Positions 15,922 to 23,656 of a stretch of 37,005 bases of DNA are shown here, piece after piece. The stretch is taken from positions 1-37,005 of the forward strand of contig NZ_NPFA01000018.1 of the NCBI RefSeq assembly GCF_002265875.1. The letters are read 5' to 3'. The notes under the pieces were generated by a model that worked only from the letters and a program-made list of their open reading frames with translations, ran no database searches and had not been told where the DNA came from. How positions within the stretch are numbered: position 1 is the first letter of the stretch; every line of letters starts with the position of its first letter. The position numbers and the translations under genes were made by a program. The DNA comes from Marinococcus halophilus (GTDB lineage Bacteria > Bacillota > Bacilli > Bacillales > Marinococcaceae).

Positions 15922-16398
15922 ATGCGTAGTCATGACACAACGACCGACATTATTCTGATCGGCGCCGGTATCGTAAGTGCGACGCTCGCCACGCTTTTGA
16001 ATAAATTGGCGCCGGAGTGGCGCATTACTATTTTTGAGAAGCTCGATTCCGCCGGGCAGGAGAGCTCGAATGAATGGAACAACGCCGGTACCGGTCACGC
16101 GGCGCTCTGTGAGCTGAACTATACGCCCGAGCAGCCGGACGGCTCTTTGAAGACCGGCCGGGGGGTTGAAATTAATGCACAGTTTCAGATTTCACGACAG
16201 CTCTGGGCGCATCTGGTGGACCAGGGCGATCTTCAGAACCCGGAGGAGTTTATCCGTCCCCTTCCTCACATCAGCTTTGTGTACGGGCAGGATCACGTAA
16301 ATTTTCTGAAGAAACGGTTCGAGGCCCTCGACGGCCATCCCCAGTTTCAGGGCATGGAATTTTCCGAGGATCCCGAGCAAATCAGGCAGGCCCCGTAG
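15922..16398 (+). pseudogene. mqo: Malate:quinone oxidoreductase, N-terminal third only
   Basis: The 158-aa frame begins with a perfect ribosome binding site (AAAGGAGGAAGACG) and matches the N-terminus of Mqo: FAD-binding [17 protein letters not shown], then the diagnostic [20 protein letters not shown] and [10 protein letters not shown]. Full-length Mqo is about 500 aa; here the homology stops at EDPEQIRQ (about 16390) and three foreign residues follow. The break coincides with the end of an hsdM fragment on the other strand. The FAD domain is incomplete, so the product cannot oxidise malate. Confidence 0.9.
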
Positions 16399-16828
16399 AC
16401 ATGGAACCGTTCGATAATACAAAACCTGCCGAACCAGAAGGAGTCAACTTCGAGATCATGTGCTGAATCCACGCATAGTTGGCATTTCCTTCTGGCGGGA
16501 TACCGAAGTTCCAACGGGCATCATCTAATAACCGGTTGCCGCCCCAGTCACTGATATTGAATGGAGGGTTGGCCAGAATATAGTCTGCCTTCAAGCTTTT
16601 GTGCAAGTCCTTGTGAAAGGTATCTGCATGCTCACCTCCGAGATTGCTATCAATGCCGCGTATGGCCAAGTTCATTTTGCATAAACGCCAGGTCGTTGGA
16701 TTCGATTCCTGTCTGTAGACAGCGATGTCTCCTAGCTTTCCCTGGTGGTTCTCGACGAATTTTTCGCTTTGAATAAACATCCCGCCTGACCCACAGCAAG
16801 GGTCGTAAATACGGCCTTTATATGGAAA
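16395..16828 (-). pseudogene. hsdM: Type I restriction-modification HsdM, internal fragment
   Basis: The frame encodes the catalytic core of an N6-adenine methyltransferase: SAM motif [11 protein letters not shown] and catalytic NPPFN ([14 protein letters not shown]), followed by [16 protein letters not shown] and the LSNGSMS motif. Both the N-terminal helical domain and the C-terminal part are missing: one edge is the hairpin repeat at 16832, the other is the mqo junction near 16395. No hsdS or hsdR is present. It is a remnant, not a working methylase. Confidence 0.88.
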
Positions 16829-16831
16829 ACA

Positions 16832-16893
16832 CCCCATTTTCAACGATAAAAATGGGGTGTTTGGTATGTTGTCTAGAAGTTAAGGTTTTAGAC
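16832..16893. repeat. Solo hairpin repeat, copy 2
   Basis: CCCCATTTT/AAAATGGGG hairpin (16832-16857) followed by GTCTAGAAGTTAAGGTTTTAGAC (16871-16893). It is the same element as 9258-9326. It starts exactly where the hsdM fragment ends, which supports it being an IS-end remnant that truncated hsdM. Confidence 0.55.
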
Positions 16894-16896
16894 TAT

Positions 16897-16928
16897 AAAA
16901 AAACCTCAACGATATATTGAGGTTTTTT
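16897..16928. terminator. Bidirectional intrinsic terminator
   Basis: AAAAAAACCTCAA and TTGAGGTTTTTT form the stem. It lies 31 bp after the stop of the minus-strand hydrolase gene and ends that transcript. Confidence 0.85.
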
Positions 16929-16958
16929 CACGAGCCGTTTGCTTCATCTTTATTTTTA

Positions 16959-18791
16959 TTAGATTTGCGTTAGCGTATTTGTCACGGATATGACTGTAAC
17001 CATGATGGCGTAAATTAAGCCCCCTAAATATGGATTCAAGGTTACTCGGAAAATTTTTCTTGAAACGATAGCAGCCCCTGGCAAAATAACTAAAAATGTG
17101 GTTAGCCATATGCCAACAATAGCCGAAACATTGGAAAAGAATACTTCTCCTGTAATAAAAAACGTGCTGTATTGGATGACAAATATCACCAGCACCCCTA
17201 GAACGTTAAATAACGCTACAAACAGGGTATTAATCCACTCTTTTTTACCGATCCATACATAATTAAAACAGTTAATAGCTATGGAATTAGCAACGAAAAA
17301 CAAAATGAAAAACGGAAGATATTTTAAAGCGATCACTAGCTTGTCTGGCGTAAATGATTTCACTCCCAAGACCCATAAACGGTAGTCCGTCTTGAATAAA
17401 TAATCGCTTAAGAACACCAAACTATAAGTGGCGACACAAACAATGAGAGCTAATAGTATCGTTTTCCCTAAACTCTTTGGTTGTATCGTGACCCCTATAT
17501 CTTTTAAAGAACTTCGTTCTTCTTTCGGCGTAACTATTCTTGACAGCAGTATGACTCCTATAGCAAATAACCCGTTAATAGCCGCCCACATCCCGACATA
17601 AAACGTATAGGATTGAGGGAAAAAGCTTGGTCGAATAGCTGTCGTCCAATTAAACAACCATAGATATGATAGTCCTGAAAATACAGCACTTACGAAAAGG
17701 CCGCCCCAAAACCATGCTTTTTGCTGATTCGATATTAGGATTGACGGTTGTGATGGCGAAGATGCCCGTAAGGATGAAAACAGTTTGGTGAATAATAATA
17801 GTTTACAAAAACTTACGAGGAACATCACGAAACCGACTAAACCAATAAAATTAAATAAGGCTTTCCATTGCCATATTTGATTTCCGGAATGGATAGGATC
17901 AGGCGCTCCCAAAGAAGATTCAAAGAAATTTAAACTATTATACACCACATGACCCGAAAAATGGTTCCAAGGATGCGTTTGGGCAGGGTTATAAATAACT
18001 CTTGATGCCTCGGTGCCTTGTATTTCTTGTTCGTACATTGTATAGCTTTCACGTTCATCGGTATAGTCCGTTGGGGAGGCCCCAAAATGTAAAAATGATT
18101 GCGCGTTGTCCGTATTTATGTAGTTTCTTGGCTTCGTGAAGCTCCCATCCTCTTGCTGGGTACGAAAGAAGAACTCGTCATACTGTGCCGCTACAATACC
18201 AACATCGCGTCCTCCATATTTGTTATAATAATTTTCATTTTGAGGGTTGGTGTAATCGGCATCATGTCCTACGAGCAATACCGAAGAAATGAGGGGATTT
18301 TCTTTTTGATTATCCACATCAATAGACCAATTTGCTGCACGTGCTCCGTTGGAGTGGCCCGTGATACCAATATTCTCCGTGTTCACATAAGGCAGATCAG
18401 CCATTAATTCTACGGCGTCATACATTCCTGTGCCTCTTTGTTCCCATTCTGTCGGTTTTACTGCTTCCGAATTTCCATGGCCATACATATCAATGGACAT
18501 CACCACGTACCCACGACGGGAGTACTCTACGAAATTCAAGTCCTGCATCTCTCGATTATTATACCACCCGTGACTAGTGACGATCCCCGGGGCTTGGTTG
18601 TTTTCTGTAGCACTTTTCGGAACATAAAGTAAAGCACTCATCATTTTGCCCGAAGGCGTTTCCCATCGCATGTCTTTTACTTCTACCTGGGCACCCGATG
18701 TTTGAACGAACGAAGCTCCAATGCCGCTTATGACACACAGTAATACAGCAATCAACGTCAGTAACTTGGCCCGACTTTTTGTCTTTTTCAT
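16959..18791 (-). CDS. Alpha/beta hydrolase with C-terminal multi-pass membrane domain
   Basis: A 610-aa protein in two halves. After an N-terminal membrane anchor (about 10-28) comes an alpha/beta hydrolase domain (about 35-290) with the nucleophile elbow GHSNG (S147) and an upstream oxyanion-like SHGWYNN; it would face outside the cell. From about 308 to 605 there are roughly eight membrane helices. The substrate is unknown: esterase, lipase or dipeptidyl-peptidase-like activities are all possible for this fold. Start ATG 18791 follows AAAGGGGG. It is monocistronic, bounded by a terminator on each side. Confidence 0.82.
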   Translation of the reverse strand: MKKTKSRAKLLTLIAVLLCVISGIGASFVQTSGAQVEVKDMRWETPSGKMMSALLYVPKSATENNQAPGIVTSHGWYNNREMQDLNFVEYSRRGYVVMSIDMYGHGNSEAVKPTEWEQRGTGMYDAVELMADLPYVNTENIGITGHSNGARAANWSIDVDNQKENPLISSVLLVGHDADYTNPQNENYYNKYGGRDVGIVAAQYDEFFFRTQQEDGSFTKPRNYINTDNAQSFLHFGASPTDYTDERESYTMYEQEIQGTEASRVIYNPAQTHPWNHFSGHVVYNSLNFFESSLGAPDPIHSGNQIWQWKALFNFIGLVGFVMFLVSFCKLLLFTKLFSSLRASSPSQPSILISNQQKAWFWGGLFVSAVFSGLSYLWLFNWTTAIRPSFFPQSYTFYVGMWAAINGLFAIGVILLSRIVTPKEERSSLKDIGVTIQPKSLGKTILLALIVCVATYSLVFLSDYLFKTDYRLWVLGVKSFTPDKLVIALKYLPFFILFFVANSIAINCFNYVWIGKKEWINTLFVALFNVLGVLVIFVIQYSTFFITGEVFFSNVSAIVGIWLTTFLVILPGAAIVSRKIFRVTLNPYLGGLIYAIMVTVISVTNTLTQI

Positions 18792-18850
18792 TTTTATCCC
18801 CCTTTGGATGTAAACCTCTTAACTTCTCCGCCCTCCTTTCTCTTAAACTC

Positions 18851-18892
18851 AAAAAAGGCACAGTTGTCCCTTATTACAGGGAAACTGTGCCT
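18851..18892 (-). terminator. Intrinsic terminator 60 bp upstream of the hydrolase start
   Basis: On the minus strand, AGGCACAGTT and AACTGTGCCT form the stem with inner CCCT/AGGG pairs, then TTTTTT. It may end transcription from the recombinase remnant upstream, or act as a leader attenuator for the hydrolase. The rest of 18792-19101 has no gene. Confidence 0.8.
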
Positions 18893-19101
18893 ATCTCAAC
18901 ATTCTGAGCACTTCATATTAACTTAGGAATAACATTACCATTAAATAAAAGCGTTTTCAATACTTTCAATTCATAAAATTCTCATTTCTATCTTTAAGGC
19001 TGTAAAATTGTTAACCCTCGTAATTATAGTAACTAACCCAAAAATGAGTTAGCATCCTTGAATTAAAAACGGTTAACAAATTTTAGACAGCACTAATATT
19101 T

Positions 19102-20145
19102 TTAACTCGTAAAATTATTCGTATTCATTTTCAATCTAGCATGCTCCTCATAGTTTCTTCTCCGAAGGAGATAGCGCTCTGTCGTTCGTATCGATGTATG
19201 GCCCAGCATATCCCGAACGGAAGCAAGGTCAGCTCCATGCTCTAACATATAATAGGTCGTATAATGACGACACGTGTGTGGTGTAATTGGGTCTCGACGA
19301 TGCTGGACAAATGGAAATGGCGCTGAGGCCATGAGCTTGCTGAAACGATCCCCTAAGTAGTTTCCCCATTTTTTTGGAAAGAACGCAAAGCCTCCTGTAA
19401 AGGTCTCTGTAATCATTTCCCTCTCTTTTCGGAAATTCTGGAGGATGTGCAATACATCGGCGAAAAGAAAAATCGGACGTTCCTTTTCTCCCTCCCCCGT
19501 AATATGTAGAAAAAAAGCCCCTTCTGGCGAACGTCACTCCAAATCACGCCACTTGGCATTTGCCAGCTCTTCAATCCGCATCCCCGTGCTCGTTAAAACG
19601 ACTAACAACGTATATGCAAATGAATCTTTCTGGCTGAAATAGGTTAGTAATTGCTCAACTTCATGCTCATGGAGACCCCGGTCTACGAGCTCCTCTCTCG
19701 GTTGAGCAACGGGCGCCCTTTTTGTCGTCAAAGCGGTGTCCATCATGTTTTCCTGCACGAGGAACCGCAGGAACTGTTTAACGACCGTGCTATGACGTGC
19801 CAGCGTGCTCGCTTTGTATCCTTTCTCTCGCTTGAGATGTAGCTGATACGCGTAGACCCGTTGCGCAGAAATTTCTTTTAATCCCCCGAACGCTTGCACA
19901 TATGTAAGGAAGGGGACAAGCGTTTCTACATATTTACGCTTTGTCCGCTCGCTTCGCTGTTTACGAAGCGTATTGTTTTTATGTAAATAGATGTACATTA
20001 AAAATTCGTCAGGTATCTCTCCCTACTCTATCCCTTCGAAGCCTTGTGAAGAGATATCTGTATACAAATCACTGTGCAGAAACGAGCGAGACCTCTTCAA
20101 TGAAAGAGCTTGAGTTTGATGTCCTGGTAAAACAAGATGGTTCAT
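19102..20145 (-). pseudogene. Tyrosine recombinase, inactivated second copy
   Basis: Reading from ATG 20145 (MNHLVLPGHQTQALSL) the frame follows the intact recombinase at 10605-11663. It is broken by TAG where the intact copy has W41 (IE*GEIP) and by TGA at the W of WRDLEW (about 19535). A four-residue deletion also removes GHYH before NYLGDRF. The catalytic HTCRH, GHTSI and ERY motifs survive in the 19102-19452 piece, but no full protein can be made. Confidence 0.92.
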
Positions 20146-20273
20146 TTCATGCTCTCCCCATTATTATTGTATTTATTCCAAAACCTAAGGAAATTTCTTT
20201 AGCCTTTATTTTATCATTCCCAAATGGTTTATAGTTGGTTAAAAATACAAATAAATATGTTTTTTAATAAATT

Positions 20274-20305
20274 AAACAATTATGTTTATGTAAACGTAAT
20301 TGTTT
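20274..20305. repeat. 32-bp near-perfect palindrome (copy 2)
   Basis: AAACAATTATGTTTA - TG - TAAACGTAATTGTTT, one mismatch between arms at a different position than in copy 1 (11787-11818). The right arm is unchanged between copies. No gene lies in 20146-20538 besides this and the single remaining TGTACA at 20510-20515. Confidence 0.75.
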
Positions 20306-20538
20306 ATACATTGTGAATAAAGATACTTTGAAAACTTCTCATAACTTCCAACACACTTCTAATACTTACTAGAAATCTTTCCCAAGTTTTGAAAGAAGTA
20401 CTAATGATTTTTGACGCCTGTACCAACCATCTTATAAAGCCCTGCTTTTCAATGATAAAATTCAAATGTTCGTTAAGAAGAAAGCTGCGTGAGAAGATCA
20501 TCAACAAATTGTACAATACAAGAAAAGAGCTGATAACA

Positions 20539-20787
20539 ATGACCGTCATGAATTACTCCAATGCGCGAAAAAACTTTAAGGGATTGATTGATAAAGTCAA
20601 CGACGACAACGAAGCCGTCATCATTACCACCGAAGAACGAAATGCGGTGCTCATCTCCGATGACGAATACCGTCAATACCTTGAAACCATCTATCTGTTA
20701 AACAACCCTAGCAACGCCAAACATCTATCGGAAGCCATCAATTAATAAAATCAGGAAGAAACCACGTCCGTTGATATTGATAAGTAA
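20539..20787 (+). pseudogene. yefM: Antitoxin YefM, truncated second copy
   Basis: ATG 20539 opens the same sequence as the intact antitoxin (MTVMNYSNARKNFKGLIDKV), but two consecutive TAA codons at 20743-20748 end it after 68 residues (SEAIN**). The homologous tail (NQEETTSVDID) is still readable downstream. The lost part is the acidic tail that binds the toxin, while the DNA-binding domain remains, so a truncated repressor could still be made. Confidence 0.88.
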
Positions 20788-21046
20788 ACTGAATGATTTA
20801 TTCACCCATCATGCGTTTCAGGACTACCAGTACTGGCAGACCAAAGATAAAAAAACGCTCTAACGTATGAATCAATTGATTAAAAGTATTGAATGAGATG
20901 AGGTTTTAGAAAGTATGGGGAAACCAGAGAAATTAAAAGGAAATTTAGCCGGCTTTTACAGTCGTCGTATTGATATCGAGCATCGATTAGTGTATACCGT
21001 GGACGAAACACAAATCAGTATCGTTGCTTGCAAATATCATTATTAA
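20780..21046 (+). pseudogene. yoeB: YoeB toxin, inactivated second copy
   Basis: It has the same length as intact yoeB with no indels, but the start codon is ATA instead of ATG and two nonsense codons appear (CTC TAA and GAA TGA, about 20858 and 20893). The C-terminal half GKPEKLKGNLAGFYSRR...KYHY is still preserved. Loss of the toxin fits with loss of the antitoxin tail beside it. Confidence 0.92.
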
Positions 21047-21107
21047 ATGAAGCTTGTTGAAAAATTTCCTTGTAAGACAGTAAATAGAAAGGCTTGCTGT
21101 GCCTGGT

Positions 21108-21171
21108 ATGCTCCCCTTTAAGTAGGCAGATGAAATAAACCATCTGTTTTGCTTAGAGGAGAGCATTTTTT
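21108..21171 (+). terminator. Hairpin with T run at the IS end, ahead of the transposase
   Basis: ATGCTC (21108-21113) pairs with GAGCAT (21161-21166), inner CAGATG/CATCTG (21127-21132 and 21141-21146) also pair, and TTTTTT follows. This may be an IS-borne device that blocks transcription into the transposase gene from outside. Confidence 0.5.
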
Positions 21172-21755
21172 ATGTCTTATCGCGGATATACCAACGAGCA
21201 GAAAATAGCGTGGTTCACGCTTTTCACCAATGCATGGAGAGTGTAGGTGATTTTTGTGATCGTTGAGGCATTCGCGGATCAACGTTAAAAGACTGGATGG
21301 AGAGGTACGAACGCCATGGAGGTGTAGCACTAACGAAAGCGACCCAGTGGAAGCGATATTCCTCAGAACGGAAACAAGAAGCTGTGGAAGCATACCTGAA
21401 CAATGGGATACCTCAGCGGGATATTATTCATATCTACGGCATTTCGAATAGACCCGTGCTTCAGAGGTGGATCATGCAATATCATCAAGGGGCCCTATCC
21501 AAGAAACGAAGAGGTTCTCCGATGACACACGAACGCTCCACCATTTAGCAGGAACGAATAACGATTATGCAGGACTGCCTAGCCCAACAGAACGATTACA
21601 GCCGTATCGCCGAGCAGCATCAGGTTTCCTACCATCAGATCTACCGACGGGCCCGGAAATATGCACAGGGTGGCTGGAAAGCCCCTGGGGGACCGGCGCG
21701 GCCGCTCCCGGCAACCAAAAGCGTTAACCAACGAAGAGCGTATTGACATCCTGGA
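21172..21755 (+). pseudogene. Decayed IS3-family (IS150-type) OrfA transposase
   Basis: The frame opens MSYRGYTNEQKIAW, then stops; related pieces continue in other frames: MERYERHGGVALTKATQWKR, SERKQEAVEAYLNNGIPQRD, and after a stop QERITIMQDCLAQQNDYSRI with SYHQIYRRARKYAQGGWKAP. These are the repeated helix-turn-helix units of IS150-type OrfA. At least one frameshift and two stops are present and OrfB is missing. The 3' edge abuts a truncated SQR gene at about 21770, so the insertion deleted that gene's end. Confidence 0.75.
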
Positions 21756-21778
21756 AGTTCGCTTTTCCGTTTTGCCCG

Positions 21779-22460
21779 TCAATATGAATTAAATTCTGTT
21801 GGAAATGCGCATACAATACCCCGATCTTCAATAATTTGGTTTAAGACCTTAGTATACTTTTCGACGGAAAACATATCGGCATTCGCTGAATAGAATGACA
21901 CGTTGCTCTGGCCCCGGACTCCTTGTTTCTGAAAGGCTTCTTCCGCCAGATACATAATTTTTTGCGGTGCCCCACCGCATTTAATAGCCGATTGCAGATA
22001 GGAGAAGACGGCGTTTCCACTTTGAAAATCACGAATGCATTCCCCCGTGTACTGAACATGCTCATACGAATAGTTGCTGCACACTCCATTTTTCCCCGGG
22101 TTTTCTTCCAATCCCCCAATATTATGCCGATCGAACTGCAGGCCCGGACACACTACCAGGTATTTGTAATGTATGGTAAACCCATCTTGCATCTGGCTCG
22201 TATTTCCTTCCGGCTGAAAAATCTCTGTCCGCTGCAGATATCAGGTGACGCCTTTGAGAATAAACGAGGCTTCGCTCCGTTCTGATTTGCTCTTATCAAA
22301 ATTTCTGCCCCGACCAGCGTTCGCAACGGCTGATAATAGTGCTTGTCCGCTGGATCAACAATGGCCACATCAATGCCTTTCGTCTATCACCTTAACTGGA
22401 CAGCAACCGTAACCCCTGCGGTTCCTCCCCCAACAAGACGACTTGATGAAACTGTTCCAT
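21779..22460 (-). pseudogene. sqr: Sulfide:quinone oxidoreductase, decayed
   Basis: From ATG 22460 (with AAAGGAGGATG) the pieces are MEQFHQVVLL, then after a frameshift the FAD motif GGGTAGVTVAVQ, two stops, DVAIVDPADKHYYQPLRTLV, another shift, and from 22192 YKYLVVCPGLQFDRHNIGGL with KCGGAPQKIMYLAEEAFQKQ. These are hallmark SQR motifs, including the KCGGAPQK redox cysteine. The C-terminal third is missing where the IS remnant begins. SQR oxidises sulfide and passes persulfide sulfur to acceptors; its death here is notable beside an otherwise complete persulfide pathway. Confidence 0.88.
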
Positions 22461-22679
22461 AGGTACATCCTCCTTTAAAAATACATGCAAGGATAGAATA
22501 ACTATATCCTTTTCATTCACTATACCCCTCGCTGTATGTAGGACAACCACAAATTGATAACGTTTTCTATTTACAAAATCAATAGTTAAATAAAATCTAT
22601 TATTCCTTATATGACAATTTTTTAAAACATCATCATAACAGTATTTATAAATCCTCAGTATACTTATCAACATGCTTAT

Positions 22680-22695
22680 ATACCCATACCCGTAA
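22680..22695 (+). promoter_or_regulatory. Predicted CstR operator 1 (before peroxiredoxin)
   Basis: ATACC-CATACC-CGTAA. It shares ATACC-N6 spacing with three other sites in this island and is almost identical to the site at 27701. It lies 124 bp before the peroxiredoxin start. Confidence 0.6.
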
Positions 22696-22818
22696 TGTTA
22701 ACATTCAATGACAATTCTGATGAAATCAGAAATTGACGTTTTCAATGTGATATATATTGGCTATAGGCTTTCTAAAAACCATTATTAATAATTTTAGAAA
22801 AAAGGAGATGATCAATTT

Positions 22819-23481
22819 ATGGAACAACAAGAACAACAAACACAAGGCCAAGGCCTTCCGCGTATTGGGGAGCAGGCACCTGTTTTCGATGCGGTAACGA
22901 CGCACGGAAATATCTCGCTGAACGATTATTCCGGGCAGTGGCTCGTCCTCTTTTCCCATCCGGCAGACTTTACACCAGTGTGTACGTCGGAATTTGTCGC
23001 TTTTCAGGAGGTGTACGGCCGATTGAAAGAAATGAACACCGAATTGCTAGGGCTCAGCATTGACAGTGTAAGTTCGCACATCGCCTGGGTCCGCAACATC
23101 GAAGAAAATTTCCAGACAACAATTGAATTTCCGATCATTGCGGATCTGGATCAAAAGGTCGCTACCCAGTATGGCATGGTCATGCCGGAATCTACCGGCA
23201 CAGAAACGTCCCGGGCGGTCTTTGTCATTGATGACAACCAAAAAATCCGGGCCGTGATTTACTATCCTCTCTCCACCGGACGAAACATGGAAGAAATTGT
23301 CCGTCTCGTCGAAGCGCTGCGCACCACGGATGAGCATGGCGTTTCCACACCGGCCAACTGGAACTCCGGAGACAAAGCCATCGTGAGTCCGCCGAAGACC
23401 AAAGAAGAAGCGCAAGAGCGGATGAACAGCGATGAATACGACTGTGTGGATTGGTACTACTGCCAAAAAGACATCAAATAA
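22819..23481 (+). CDS. Peroxiredoxin (AhpC/TSA, Prx6-like)
   Basis: A 220-aa thiol peroxidase. The peroxidatic cysteine is C55 in DFTPVCTSEF with the supporting P and T of the family (PxxxTxxC). The core fold is followed by the longer C-terminal arm typical of Prx6-type enzymes (ADLDQKVATQYGMVMP, then SPPKTKEEA). C209 and C215 (EYDCVDWYYC) at the very end could serve as resolving cysteines. It would reduce peroxides and perhaps persulfides. Start ATG 22819 follows AAAGGAG. The CstR-like site upstream and the bd oxidase downstream place it in the sulfur island. Confidence 0.9.
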   Translation: MEQQEQQTQGQGLPRIGEQAPVFDAVTTHGNISLNDYSGQWLVLFSHPADFTPVCTSEFVAFQEVYGRLKEMNTELLGLSIDSVSSHIAWVRNIEENFQTTIEFPIIADLDQKVATQYGMVMPESTGTETSRAVFVIDDNQKIRAVIYYPLSTGRNMEEIVRLVEALRTTDEHGVSTPANWNSGDKAIVSPPKTKEEAQERMNSDEYDCVDWYYCQKDIK

Positions 23482-23491
23482 GGAAGAGGCT

Positions 23492-23513
23492 CCCGGCGAG
23501 GTCAGCCGGGGGT
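23492..23513 (+). terminator. Weak hairpin after peroxiredoxin
   Basis: CCCGGC and GCCGGG around GAGGTCA, followed by GGTCTTT. The short T run suggests partial termination before the cyd genes. Confidence 0.45.
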
Positions 23514-23542
23514 CTTTGCCTCGTTTCAAGGAGGTCCTCAGC

Positions 23543-23635
23543 GTGGGAGACAATCAGGAAAAAAAGCTGGCCATTGTGGCCTTTATTGCTGCTTCGTTAT
23601 TTTTACTTTCATTAATTGGACGGCTATTTTCATAG
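23543..23635 (+). CDS. 30-aa single-helix membrane peptide before cydA
   Basis: GTG start at 23543 preceded by AAGGAGG gives VGDNQEKKLAIVAFIAASLF and a short end LLSLIGRLFS: one membrane helix with a charged N-terminus. It lies 21 bp before cydA. Small single-helix peptides are accessory subunits of cytochrome bd oxidases; a second one (26020-26127) follows cydB, so this may be an additional small subunit. No family match is recognised. Confidence 0.6.
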   Translation: MGDNQEKKLAIVAFIAASLFLLSLIGRLFS

Positions 23636-23656
23636 CTGATCCTGAGGGGGGATACC

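Larger units (their letters stand above)
19015..21105. repeat. Direct repeat copy 2: decayed recombinase / yefM-yoeB module
   Basis: Same gene order and orientation as 10520-12625. Decay is spread over the whole copy: two nonsense codons and a small deletion in the recombinase, a premature stop in yefM, and a lost start and two stops in yoeB. Confidence 0.85.
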
